Notes under the pieces: generated by a model
The model's database searches: none
Told to the model about the DNA's origin: nothing
The model's input: only the letters and a program-made list of their open reading frames with translations
DNA from: Salipiger pentaromativorans
Lineage (GTDB): Bacteria; Pseudomonadota; Alphaproteobacteria; Rhodobacterales; Rhodobacteraceae
Assembly: GCF_024721115.1 (NCBI RefSeq)
Contig: NZ_JAMDHK010000004.1
Location: 1 to 64,000 of the forward strand
Reading direction: 5' to 3'
Length of the DNA stretch: 64,000 bases
Program-made: the position numbers and the translations under genes
Shown: positions 1 to 8,366 of the stretch, piece by piece
How positions within the stretch are numbered: the stretch's first letter is position 1
How the letters are laid out: each line of letters opens with the position of its first letter

Positions 1-47
1 TACGAGCCCAAAATCGGTCCCTGTATGCTAAATCAAAGCCCGATTGC

Positions 48-1847
48 ATGGAAATCGGCACAGCCAAAACGGTAGATCAGACGTTCCTTTTCACAATGGT
101 GGTTCTGCACCGCCGGTTTGAAGCCATTATCCGCGATATGATAAACGCGCTGTTCAAGTCCGGCCGTTCGGGCGTTCTGAACACCGCGATGGATTTTTCC
201 TGCAGCCTGACGGACGACAAGTTCCAGACCGTGAGCCTGACGCTGGGTCTGCCGGTGCATGTGGGCGCCATCGACCTGATCCCGCGCGCCGTGGCCGAGA
301 AATTCGGCGACGACATCCGGCCCGGCGACTGTTTCGTGAACAACAGCAGCTATCTGGGCAACACGCATTGCGCCGATTTCACCGTCTGCACCCCGGTCTT
401 CGTGGGCGGCGAGGTGGCCTTCTACACCATCGCGCGCGCGCATCTGGGCGACATCGGCTTTCCGACCCCCACGACCTACAGCGCGCGGGCGCGGGATCTC
501 TATGAAGAGGGGCTCACGCTGCCCTGCGTGCGCATCCAGCGCGATTACAAGGACGTGCCCGAGGTCATCGACATCTGCCGGGCCAACATCCGCGTGCCCG
601 ACCAGTTCTATGGCGACTACCTCGCGGTGCTGGCCGCGGTGCGCACCGGCGAGGCGCGGCTTCAGGCGCTGTGCGAGAAATACGGCATCGGGCGCCTCAA
701 GTCCTTTCTGGATTCCTTCCAGAACTATGCCGAGCGCATGGCGGTCGAGGCCATCGGCAAGCTGCCGAAAGGGCGGACCACCAAGGAAATGCTCTACGAT
801 TCCGAGCTCGACGCCTATCCCGACGGCATTCCCATCCGGGCCACGATCGAGGTCGACCCGGACGCGGGGAATGTGACCATCGACCTGCGCGACAACATCG
901 ACAACCTGCCGCTGGGGATCAACATGACCGAAAGCACGACGCTGGCGTCGTGCATGACGGCGGTGCTGACCGTGCTCGGGCCGGACGTGCCCCGTTGCAG
1001 CGGCTCGTTCCGCCGGGTGAAGGTGCTGATGCGCGAGGGCTCCGCCATCGGCAAGCCGCGCTTTCCGGCGGCGACCTCGGCGGCCACCACCAATCTCTGC
1101 CAGGCGCTTGTGCCGCATCTTCAGTCGATGTTCGCGGAGATGCGCGACGGTCTTGGCACCGCCTATGGCACCAGCGGCATGCCCGGTTCCTGCGCGGTGG
1201 TCAGCGGCACCCATATCGGCGCGCCCGACCGTCCCTTCGTCAACCAGCTCATCCTCGGGCACTGGGGCGGGCCCGCGCTTTCGGGCCATGACGGCTGGCT
1301 GACCTACGGCAGCGGCGGCTCGCAGGGCATGCTGCTTCAGTCCAGCGTCGAGATGGTCGAGCAGCAGCAGCCGATCCTGATCGAGAAGCTCGAGGTCCGG
1401 CAGGATTCCGGCGGTGCCGGGCAATACGAAGGCGGGCCGGGATCGGAATGCATCATCCGTCCCCGCGCGGGGCAGGTGCGCTTTATCGCCAATACGGCGG
1501 CGCGGGCCTTTCCGCCCGAGGGCGTGCGCGGCGGGCAGCCGGCCGCGCCGATGTATGTCTACCGCCTCGACGCGGCGGGCGCGCAGCACCTGCTGCCGAT
1601 CTCGGTCGATGTCACCATCGGGCCGGAGGAACGCTACCTGTCGCAAAGCTGCGGCGGCGGCGGATACGGCGACCCGCTCGACCGCGACCCCGAGAAGGTG
1701 CGGGCGGGTGTGCTGTCCGAGCGTATCTCGCGCGGGCGGGCAGAGCAGGTCTACGGGGTGATCCTTTCGGACAGCGGCGAGGTCGATCCGGCCGCAACCG
1801 AAACGCTGAGACAGAAACGACGCGCGGAAAGAGTGGCGACGGCATGA
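48..1847 (+). CDS. Hydantoinase B / oxoprolinase family protein (HyuB subunit)
   Basis: Probable HyuB subunit of an ATP-dependent cytoplasmic hydrolase that opens a cyclic amide (hydantoin, N-methylhydantoin or 5-oxoproline) together with the HyuA subunit encoded next. The 599-residue product carries AMDFSCSLTD near residue 50 and the family C-terminal signature CGGGGYGDPLDRDPE near residue 530. Length is normal for HyuB. The ATG at 48 is the first in frame, but the frame is open to the window edge, so the true start may lie further left. The stop overlaps the hyuA start (ATGA), so the pair is translationally coupled. The family is secure; the substrate is not readable from sequence. Confidence 0.9.
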   Translation: MEIGTAKTVDQTFLFTMVVLHRRFEAIIRDMINALFKSGRSGVLNTAMDFSCSLTDDKFQTVSLTLGLPVHVGAIDLIPRAVAEKFGDDIRPGDCFVNNSSYLGNTHCADFTVCTPVFVGGEVAFYTIARAHLGDIGFPTPTTYSARARDLYEEGLTLPCVRIQRDYKDVPEVIDICRANIRVPDQFYGDYLAVLAAVRTGEARLQALCEKYGIGRLKSFLDSFQNYAERMAVEAIGKLPKGRTTKEMLYDSELDAYPDGIPIRATIEVDPDAGNVTIDLRDNIDNLPLGINMTESTTLASCMTAVLTVLGPDVPRCSGSFRRVKVLMREGSAIGKPRFPAATSAATTNLCQALVPHLQSMFAEMRDGLGTAYGTSGMPGSCAVVSGTHIGAPDRPFVNQLILGHWGGPALSGHDGWLTYGSGGSQGMLLQSSVEMVEQQQPILIEKLEVRQDSGGAGQYEGGPGSECIIRPRAGQVRFIANTAARAFPPEGVRGGQPAAPMYVYRLDAAGAQHLLPISVDVTIGPEERYLSQSCGGGGYGDPLDRDPEKVRAGVLSERISRGRAEQVYGVILSDSGEVDPAATETLRQKRRAERVATA

Positions 1848-3919
1848 GAATTGACATTGCGGTAGACGTGGGTGGAACCTTCACGGATCTCATCCTGCGT
1901 GAATCTGGCGGCCGGGTCCGCTCTTACAAGGCGCCGACGACACCGGGCAGCATCGTGGACGGCATCCTCGACGGTCTGACCCTTATCGCGCAAAGCTACG
2001 GGATCGACCGGCCCGCGCTGCTGGCGCGCTGCGACAAGATCGCCTGCGGCACAACCGTGGCCACCAATGCGATCCTCGAGGGCACCTATGCCCGCACCGG
2101 GCTTTTGTGCACCGAAGGGTTCCGCGACACGCTGCTGATCCGCGAGGGCGGCAAGGACGGCCCCGACGCGATCCGCATCGCGATGGATTATCCCGAGCCC
2201 TATATCCCCAGACACCTGACCTTCGGCATCCGCGAACGCATCGACAGCGACGGCGGCGTGGTGACCGAGCTTGACGAAGGCAGCGTGCTCGATGCCATCG
2301 AACGGCTCAAGGCGCAGAAGGTCGAGGCCATCGCGGTCTGCCTGCTCTGGTCCATCGCCAACCCCGCGCATGAGCGCCGGATCGGCGAGCTGCTCGACGC
2401 GCATTGCCCCGAGATCCCCTACAGCCTCAGCCATTACACCTGCCCGACCCTGCGCGAATACCGGCGCAGCTCGACCACGGCCATCGACGCCTCGCTGAAG
2501 CCGGTGGTGCGCAGGGCGGTGAGCGAGCTGGAAGGCAAGCTGCGCGAGGCCGGGTTGCAGGGGCTGCTCACGCTGGTGACCTCCTCGGGCGGGCAGACCT
2601 CGCTGCAGGAGGCGATGGAGCGTCCGGTGGCGCTCTGCCTCTCCGGCCCGTCGGCGGCACCGGAGGCGGCCCGCACCAGCATCGCGGCGCAGGGCGCCGA
2701 AAGCTGCAACGCCATCGTGGTCGACATGGGCGGCACCAGTTTCGACATCAGCATCGTCAACGACTGGGACATCTCGATGCACCGCGAAGGCATCATCGCG
2801 GGCAATGCCTTCAGCATCCCGGCGGTCGAGGTGAACACCATCGGCTCGGGCGGCGGGTCGCTGGCCACGGTGGATGCGGGCGGGCTGATCCATGTCGGTC
2901 CGAAAAGCGCCAAATCCTATCCCGGCCCGGCCTGCTACGGCCGTGGCGGCACCCACGCCACGGTGACCGACGCCAATCTGGTGCGCGGCTTTCTCGACCC
3001 CGAGAGCTTTGCCAGCGGCACCATGACCCTCAGCCCCGGCAATGCCGAGGCGGCCATCAAGGCGGATGTCGCCGATCCGCTCGGGCTCGGGACCGAGGAG
3101 GCGGCGAGCCTCATCGGCTTCACCGTCGAGCAGGACATGGTGGCCGCCATCGAGGAGTTCACCGTGCGCCGGGGGATCGACCCTCGGGAATATGTCATGG
3201 TCGTCGGCGGTGCCGCGGCGGGGCTGCACGCGGTGCCGATTGCGCGCGAGCTGGGCATGAAGACGGTGCTGGTTCCCGCCACCGCCGGTGTGCTGAGCGC
3301 CTCGGGCATCCTGGTCAGCGACATCAAGTCGAGCTTTTCGCAAAGCCAGTACACGACAAGCGAAACGTTCGATTTCGACAGCGTCAACGCGATCCTGTCG
3401 AGCCTCGAGGCGCGGGCCGCCGAGTATCTGACGGGCATGAACGTGGCGCCCGCCGACCGCGAGATGCAGTTCACCGCCGAGGCGCGCTATCGCGGGCAGG
3501 TCTGGCAGCTGACGTTGCCGCTCGACGGGGCGCGGATCGAGGGGGAGGAGATGCTGGAGGCGCTGGTCGAGCGGTTCCACAAGCTGCACGAAAAGACCTA
3601 TTTCGTGCGCGGCACCGATGCCATCGAGTTCACCGAATGGTCGGTGGCGGCCATCGGGCGCCTCAAGACCGGCCCGCTCGATCACGGCACCGCGCGCGAG
3701 GCCGATCTCGCCGGGCACAGCAAGGGTGTGCGGCAGGTCTATATCCGCGAGCTGGGCGGGCAGATCGAGGTGCCGGTCTATGACGGCAGCAAGCTGGTGC
3801 CCGGCACGCGGGTTGCCGGACCGGCGATCATCGACCAGCCGCTGACCTCGATCGTGCTTTATGCGGACACCATGGCGGAGATGGCGGATAACGGCACCGT
3901 CGAGATCACGGTCGGGTAG
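1844..3919 (+). CDS. Hydantoinase A / oxoprolinase family protein (HyuA subunit)
   Basis: ATP-binding HyuA subunit (691 aa), partner of the preceding HyuB. The N-terminus VDVGGTFTDLIL (residues 6-17) is the phosphate-binding loop of the acetate/sugar kinase/actin-like fold. VVDMGGTSFD near residue 290 is the second nucleotide-binding strand-loop, followed by the GSGGGS motif typical of the family. Length matches HyuA (about 680-700 aa). The ATG lies inside the hyuB stop (ATGA). The TRAP permease genes downstream on the same strand could import the substrate, but a 450-base gap separates them. Substrate unknown. Confidence 0.92.
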   Translation: MRIDIAVDVGGTFTDLILRESGGRVRSYKAPTTPGSIVDGILDGLTLIAQSYGIDRPALLARCDKIACGTTVATNAILEGTYARTGLLCTEGFRDTLLIREGGKDGPDAIRIAMDYPEPYIPRHLTFGIRERIDSDGGVVTELDEGSVLDAIERLKAQKVEAIAVCLLWSIANPAHERRIGELLDAHCPEIPYSLSHYTCPTLREYRRSSTTAIDASLKPVVRRAVSELEGKLREAGLQGLLTLVTSSGGQTSLQEAMERPVALCLSGPSAAPEAARTSIAAQGAESCNAIVVDMGGTSFDISIVNDWDISMHREGIIAGNAFSIPAVEVNTIGSGGGSLATVDAGGLIHVGPKSAKSYPGPACYGRGGTHATVTDANLVRGFLDPESFASGTMTLSPGNAEAAIKADVADPLGLGTEEAASLIGFTVEQDMVAAIEEFTVRRGIDPREYVMVVGGAAAGLHAVPIARELGMKTVLVPATAGVLSASGILVSDIKSSFSQSQYTTSETFDFDSVNAILSSLEARAAEYLTGMNVAPADREMQFTAEARYRGQVWQLTLPLDGARIEGEEMLEALVERFHKLHEKTYFVRGTDAIEFTEWSVAAIGRLKTGPLDHGTAREADLAGHSKGVRQVYIRELGGQIEVPVYDGSKLVPGTRVAGPAIIDQPLTSIVLYADTMAEMADNGTVEITVG

Positions 3920-3974
3920 TGTGGACCGGATCGGGATGGCCGGGTCGTGGCTCCGCGGCTTGCGGGGCGCTTCG

Positions 3975-3998
3975 GGACACGCAGGAGCTGCAGTGTCC
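3975..3998 (+). terminator. Weak hairpin after hyuA
   Basis: GGACAC pairs with GTGTCC across a 12-base loop, about 55 bases after the hyuA stop. There is no T-run, so this is only a possible terminator or mRNA 3' end. Confidence 0.25.
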
Positions 3999-4065
3999 GA
4001 CGGTCCTGATGCCGCCGCAGGCAGACAGGCGATAGCAGATCCGCATGTGGCATAAAAAATCGGCA

Positions 4066-4094
4066 TTAGTCTTGCCCAAGGGCGGTCATATGCT
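4066..4094 (+). promoter_or_regulatory. Candidate sigma-70-type promoter upstream of dctQM leader
   Basis: TTAGTC and TATGCT are separated by exactly 17 bases and lie just after the only AT-rich patch in the gap (4050-4067). The -35 is poor and the -10 is good. Transcription would begin near 4100, where the first helix of the candidate structured RNA begins. Confidence 0.35.
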
Positions 4095-4098
4095 TGAA

Positions 4099-4371
4099 AT
4101 CGGGGCCTGACGGGCCAGAGCCAGCGCGGAAGGGGCACCCGATCCAGACGACACCGGACGCAAGTCCGGTGCGGTCGGCGCGGCGGGAGCCTGCTTCTCG
4201 CGACAACCGCTTGAGCTGCGGGAAGCGACCGGAGGTTCCGCGCCCGGCGTGTGTTTGCCGGGAGGAAGGCCCGAGGCGGGTACAAATGTCTGCAAACGGC
4301 GGGAGGCGGCGCGGACGGCAAAACGTGGATGCTGCTGGTCTTAGGGAGAGCCAGCCCAACAGGTAGGATCT
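4099..4371 (+). ncRNA. Candidate structured 5' leader RNA of the TRAP permease genes
   Basis: Part of the 452-base gap 3920-4371, which has no credible gene. Several helices can be drawn: ATCGGG/CCCGAT (4099-4104 with 4138-4143); CACCGGAC/GTCCGGTG closed by a GCAA tetraloop (4152-4171); CCCGGC/GCCGGG (4243-4248 with 4257-4262); and GCTGG/CCAGC (4334-4338 with 4351-4355), which ends 16 bases before the dctQ start. A riboswitch or attenuator is possible, but I could not match it to a known class; cobalamin, glycine and guanidine-I cores are absent. GC-rich DNA forms hairpins by chance, so confidence is modest. Confidence 0.35.
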
Positions 4372-4911
4372 ATGACGAAACCCAATCCTCTCGAGAAGCT
4401 GTCGGACGCGATGCTGACGGCGGCGGCGGTTCCGGTGCTTGCGATGCTTGCCCACACGACCGCCGATGTGGGCATGAAATACCTCTTCAACCAGCCCATC
4501 GCGGGCACGCTCGAAATCGTCTCCTATTACTATATGGTCGGCATCGTCCTGATGCCGCTGGCGGCGGTCGAGCTGGCGCGGCGGTCCATCGACGTGGACC
4601 TGTTCTATGCCATGCTGCCCCGGCCGCTGCAGTTCGGCGTCATGGTCTTTGTCCTGCTGCTGAGCGCGTCGGCCTACGGCCTGCTGGCGGCGATCTCCTG
4701 GCCGGACGCGCTGCGCGCGATGGAGCGCCGCGAAATGGTGATGGGCGCGATCAACGTCACCATCTGGCCGGCGCGGTTCCTGTTGCCGCTGGCCATGTCG
4801 GTCTCGGCGCTGGTCTGCCTGATGTTATGTGTCCGTCTTCTGACCGACCGCGAGGCCGCGGCGCGGCTGCTGGCCAGCGGCAGCGCCGATTTCGAAGACG
4901 GGGTGGAATAA
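4372..4911 (+). CDS. TRAP transporter small permease subunit (DctQ family)
   Basis: Four-helix small membrane subunit (179 aa) of a tripartite ATP-independent periplasmic transporter. Hydrophobic segments lie near residues 15-35, 45-65, 85-110 and 140-165, as expected for DctQ. It would stabilise the large DctM subunit encoded one base downstream and couple the sodium gradient to uptake. No DctP solute-binding gene lies beside it; the upstream gap holds a possible structured leader instead. The ATG at 4372 follows a weak GGAT ribosome site. The upstream HyuAB genes suggest, without proving, a cyclic amide or a product of one as substrate. Confidence 0.9.
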   Translation: MTKPNPLEKLSDAMLTAAAVPVLAMLAHTTADVGMKYLFNQPIAGTLEIVSYYYMVGIVLMPLAAVELARRSIDVDLFYAMLPRPLQFGVMVFVLLLSASAYGLLAAISWPDALRAMERREMVMGAINVTIWPARFLLPLAMSVSALVCLMLCVRLLTDREAAARLLASGSADFEDGVE

Positions 4912-4912
4912 C

Positions 4913-6223
4913 ATGTCGCTGCTGGAAACCGGCTTTGTCAGCCTCGGCTGCGTCCTTGCCCTCATTGCCCTGCGCGTCCCCATTGGCATCGTGCTTCTGA
5001 CCGTGTCGTTCGGCGGGGTCTGGGCGGGGCTTGGCTTCAACGTCGCGTGGGGGCTGTCCCGCGCGATCCCGTTCGAGATCATCGCGAACTGGAGCTTCAG
5101 CGCGGTGCCGATGTTCCTGCTCATGGGGTTTGTCGCAAGCAACTGCGGCCTGACACGCGGCATGTTCGCGGCGCTGCGCATCCTGCTGCGGCGGCTGCCG
5201 GGCGGTCTGGCCTGTTCGGGCGTGGCGGCCTCGGCGATGTTCGCGGCGGCCTCGGGCTCGTCGCTGGCGACCGCCGGGGCGATGTCGCGCATCGCCATCC
5301 CCGAGATGCTGCGCGCGGGCTATGACAAGTCGCTGGCCGCCGGGTCGATCGCGGCGGCGGGCACGCTGGGCTCGCTGATCCCGCCGTCGCTGCTGATGAT
5401 CATCTTCGCGATCTTCGCGCAGGTCTCGGTCGGCAAGCTGTTCCTGGCGGGGTTCCTGCCCGGCCTCCTGTCGACCTTCATGTATATGCTCCTGATCGTC
5501 GTCCGGTGCCGGCTGCGCCCGGATCTCGCGCCCGCCATCGACTTCGAACCGACGCGCGAGGACAAGATCGCCGCGATCCGGGATGTCTGGCCGCTGCCGC
5601 TGCTGGTCCTCGGGGTGCTCGGCGGTATTTTCGCCGGGATCATGACCCCGACCGAAGCCGGTGCCGTCGGCGCCTCGCTCGCCCTGCTGATCGCGCTGTT
5701 CCGTCGGTCGCTGACCCTTGATGTGCTGAAAAAGTCGATCCGCGACACCGTCTTCGGGACAAGCACGATCTTCGTGATCGTGATCGGGGCCTCGCTCTTC
5801 ACCAGCTTCATGGGGATGTCGGGTGTTCCGCGTGCGATCTCCAGCGTCATGGCCGAGATCGCGGGCGACAACGTGGTGCTGCTGGTTCTGATGATTGCCG
5901 TCGTCTACATCCTGATGGGCATGTTCATCGACTCCATCGGGATCATGCTGCTGACGCTGCCGATCTTCTTTCCGCTGCTTCAGCAGGCGAATGTGGATAT
6001 GATCTGGTTCGGCATCATCGTGATCAAGCTGCTCGAAATCGGGCTGGTGACGCCGCCGGTGGGGCTCAACTGCTACGTGATGGCCTCGGCGCTCAAGGGC
6101 ACGATTTCGTTGCAGCGGATCTTTCAGGGCGCCAGCTATTTCATCCTCATGGATATTGTGACGCTGGTTTTGCTGGTGCTGTTCCCGGCCATCTCGCTCT
6201 ACCTTCCGTCTCTGATGCGATAG
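4913..6223 (+). CDS. TRAP transporter large permease subunit (DctM family)
   Basis: Large transport subunit (436 aa, normal length) with about twelve hydrophobic helices. It shows the family regions GSSLATAGAMSRIAIPEM near residue 107, GSLIPPSLLMI near 153, and MTPTEAGAVGA near 245, followed by a C-terminal SIGIMLLTLPIFFPL stretch. It would act as an elevator-type sodium/solute symporter in the inner membrane with DctQ. The ATG follows the dctQ stop by one base, indicating translational coupling. A separate DctP would have to come from elsewhere in the genome. Confidence 0.93.
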   Translation: MSLLETGFVSLGCVLALIALRVPIGIVLLTVSFGGVWAGLGFNVAWGLSRAIPFEIIANWSFSAVPMFLLMGFVASNCGLTRGMFAALRILLRRLPGGLACSGVAASAMFAAASGSSLATAGAMSRIAIPEMLRAGYDKSLAAGSIAAAGTLGSLIPPSLLMIIFAIFAQVSVGKLFLAGFLPGLLSTFMYMLLIVVRCRLRPDLAPAIDFEPTREDKIAAIRDVWPLPLLVLGVLGGIFAGIMTPTEAGAVGASLALLIALFRRSLTLDVLKKSIRDTVFGTSTIFVIVIGASLFTSFMGMSGVPRAISSVMAEIAGDNVVLLVLMIAVVYILMGMFIDSIGIMLLTLPIFFPLLQQANVDMIWFGIIVIKLLEIGLVTPPVGLNCYVMASALKGTISLQRIFQGASYFILMDIVTLVLLVLFPAISLYLPSLMR

Positions 6224-6326
6224 CGTCGCGCCGATCCCGGGGCGTTGTGCGGACCCGGCGACGCTGCCGGTGCTTTCCGGCGGCGGGGAGCCCTTCCGTG
6301 CAAGATTCGGAGCCGTCTCTAAGGGC

Positions 6327-6373
6327 TCGTTAGGAAATGCCAAGTAACAGTGCGGAAAGGCATTCTCTAACGA
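6327..6373 (+). repeat. Imperfect inverted repeat upstream of chemoreceptor gene
   Basis: TCGTTAGGAAATGCC (6327-6341) and GGCATTCTCTAACGA (6359-6373) are complementary at 13 of 15 positions, with a 17-base spacer. It ends 15 bases before the next ATG, so it could be a dctM terminator, an operator or an mRNA hairpin over the start of the chemoreceptor message. Confidence 0.4.
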
Positions 6374-6388
6374 CAGGCTCTTGGACTG

Positions 6389-8170
6389 ATGAAATCGTTC
6401 TTCTTTCGGCTTCCGGTCCGCATCTATGCGGTGGTTGTGCTGGCGATCGCGCTTGCAAGCGTTCTGACGCTGGTGCTGCTGACGCGGGCCGTGGACAACG
6501 CCTATGCGATGCGGGAACGCGACCTGCGGGACATCACCGATACGGCGATCAGCCTGCTCGACGGGCTCGAGGGGCAGGTCCGGGACGGGACGCTCGATCT
6601 GGAGACCGCCCAGCAGCGCGGCCGTGCGCTGATGACGACGCTGCGCTTCGGCGACGCGGGCTATCTCTTTGTACTCGACCACGACTCCGTCATGCAGGTC
6701 CACCCGACGATCCCGGATTGGGTGGGCACCGACCAGTCCGGCTATACCGATGCCAAGGGGCTCAAGCTCTTTCAGGAAATGGTCCGTGTCGCCGAGCGCG
6801 ATGGCCGCGGCGCCGTGCACTACTGGTTCCGCAAGCCCGATGCCCAGGAGCCGGAGCCCAAGATCGGCTATGTGCAGGATTACGCCCCCTGGGGATGGAT
6901 CGTCGGCACGGGCTCCTATGTCTCCGATATTCGCCGCGATCTGGCGCATATGGTCTGGGTTTCGCTTGCGGTCCTGGCGGTCATCCTGATCGTGATGGGC
7001 ACGGTTTCGTTCTTCCTGGTGCGCAGCGTGACCCGGCCGCTGGCGGCGATGAACCAGCGCATGGGCACATTGGCGGATGGCGACACGGCGAGCGATATTC
7101 CCGGCCTGTCCGCGCGCAGCGAGATCGGCGATATGGCACGCAGGGTGGATGTCTTCCGCACCGGGCTGATCCGCCAGAAGGAGCTCGAGCAGGAGGCGCA
7201 GGCGCGGTCGGCCGAACAGCAAGAGGTCGTCACGACGCTGAGCGGCGGGCTGATGGGACTGTCGCAGGGCGATCTGACGACGCGGCTCGAACGCCCCTTC
7301 CCGCCGGCCTATGAAAACCTTCGCCGCGATTTCAATGCCGCAATCGAACGCGTGTCCAACCTGGTGGGCGCCATTGTCGATGGGGTGCGGCTGATCATGT
7401 CCGAGACGGAGACGCTGGACCAGGCGGCACATGAGTTGAGCCGCCGGACCGAGACCCAGGCGGCCTCGCTGGAGGAAACCACCGCGGCGCTGCATGAGAT
7501 CGTGGGCTCGGTGACCACCACGACGGGGGATGCCCGGGCCGCCGCCGAAAAGGCGACCCATGCGCGCGAGCGGTCGCGGACCGGCCATGGCGTGGTGCAG
7601 CAGACCATCGAGGCGATGCGCGGAATCGAAAAGAGCTCGGAGCAGATCTCGAGCATCACCGGCGTGATCGACGACATCGCCTTCCAGACCAATCTTCTGG
7701 CGCTGAACGCCGGGGTCGAAGCGGCCCGCGCCGGTGCGGCCGGGCGCGGGTTTGCCGTGGTTGCCGAGGAGGTGCGGGCGCTGGCGCAGCGCTCCTCCGA
7801 CGCGGCGCGCCAGATCGCGCTGCTGATCGACAGCGCCGAGCAGCAGGTCAAGACAGGGGTGACCATGGTGGACGAATCCGGCGAGGCCCTGGACGACATC
7901 GCCCGCTCGGTCGATGAGCTCGAGACGATTGTCACGACCATCGCCACTTCGGCGAAGGAGCAATCGACCGGGCTGACCGAAATCACCTCGGCCGCGACGC
8001 AGCTCGATCAGGTGACGCAGCAGAACGCCGGCATGTTCGAACAGACCTCGGCGGCGACGCAGCGGCTGCGGGGCGAGGCGTCGGCGCTCGAACGCGATGC
8101 CGGGCAGTTCCGGCTGGCCCGCGATCCGGGGAGCAGCCGGGCGCCGGACAGGATGCGGCTGGTGTCGTGA
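6389..8170 (+). CDS. Methyl-accepting chemotaxis protein with single Cache domain
   Basis: Transmembrane chemoreceptor (593 aa). Helix 1 spans about residues 9-32. A periplasmic single-Cache-type sensor follows (about 40-185, including [12 protein letters not shown] and [11 protein letters not shown]). Helix 2 lies near 190-212, then HAMP (about 212-265), then the coiled-coil signalling domain with hairpin tip [19 protein letters not shown] near residue 430. It would signal through CheW/CheA. The C-terminus (RMRLVS) lacks a CheR/CheB tether pentapeptide, unlike the second receptor in this window. The ATG at 6389 has a weak ribosome site and follows an inverted repeat. Single gene; ligand unknown. 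Confidence 0.93.
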   Translation: MKSFFFRLPVRIYAVVVLAIALASVLTLVLLTRAVDNAYAMRERDLRDITDTAISLLDGLEGQVRDGTLDLETAQQRGRALMTTLRFGDAGYLFVLDHDSVMQVHPTIPDWVGTDQSGYTDAKGLKLFQEMVRVAERDGRGAVHYWFRKPDAQEPEPKIGYVQDYAPWGWIVGTGSYVSDIRRDLAHMVWVSLAVLAVILIVMGTVSFFLVRSVTRPLAAMNQRMGTLADGDTASDIPGLSARSEIGDMARRVDVFRTGLIRQKELEQEAQARSAEQQEVVTTLSGGLMGLSQGDLTTRLERPFPPAYENLRRDFNAAIERVSNLVGAIVDGVRLIMSETETLDQAAHELSRRTETQAASLEETTAALHEIVGSVTTTTGDARAAAEKATHARERSRTGHGVVQQTIEAMRGIEKSSEQISSITGVIDDIAFQTNLLALNAGVEAARAGAAGRGFAVVAEEVRALAQRSSDAARQIALLIDSAEQQVKTGVTMVDESGEALDDIARSVDELETIVTTIATSAKEQSTGLTEITSAATQLDQVTQQNAGMFEQTSAATQRLRGEASALERDAGQFRLARDPGSSRAPDRMRLVS

Positions 8171-8241
8171 TCGGACAGGCCGGGCGCCTGTCCACACCGG
8201 AGGTGATCTGGCCGGCGCCGGGTTTGGCGGGGCCTGCCTCT

Positions 8242-8267
8242 TTTTTCGGAACAAGCGTGCCGAAAAA
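8242..8267. repeat. AT-rich 8-bp inverted repeat
   Basis: TTTTTCGG and CCGAAAAA are perfectly complementary around a 10-base loop, between the chemoreceptor and the next gene. It is AT-rich for this sequence; it could be a bidirectional terminator or a protein-binding site. Confidence 0.35.
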
Positions 8268-8366
8268 TGGACTTCTCGCACAAAGCCCTTCATGCTGGGC
8301 GCGGCACTTGCGCCACTCATCCTCTCCGCTCCTTCCGGGTGAGGGCCACGGCTCTCCCTCCAGATC

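Noticed and set aside
1-75. A frame from the left edge to a TAG at 73-75 that could be the tail of an upstream gene
   Set aside because: Only 24 codons and no recognisable sequence; it overlaps the HyuB frame and cannot be supported.
4138-4215. Resemblance of the GC-rich leader to a cobalamin riboswitch or RNase P RNA
   Set aside because: The conserved B12 box and the RNase P core motifs are absent; only generic hairpins remain.
1751-4321. Long minus-strand open frame opposite hyuA (over 800 codons)
   Set aside because: His/Arg/Ala-rich antisense frame, a usual by-product of high GC; the plus strand encodes a clear HyuA.
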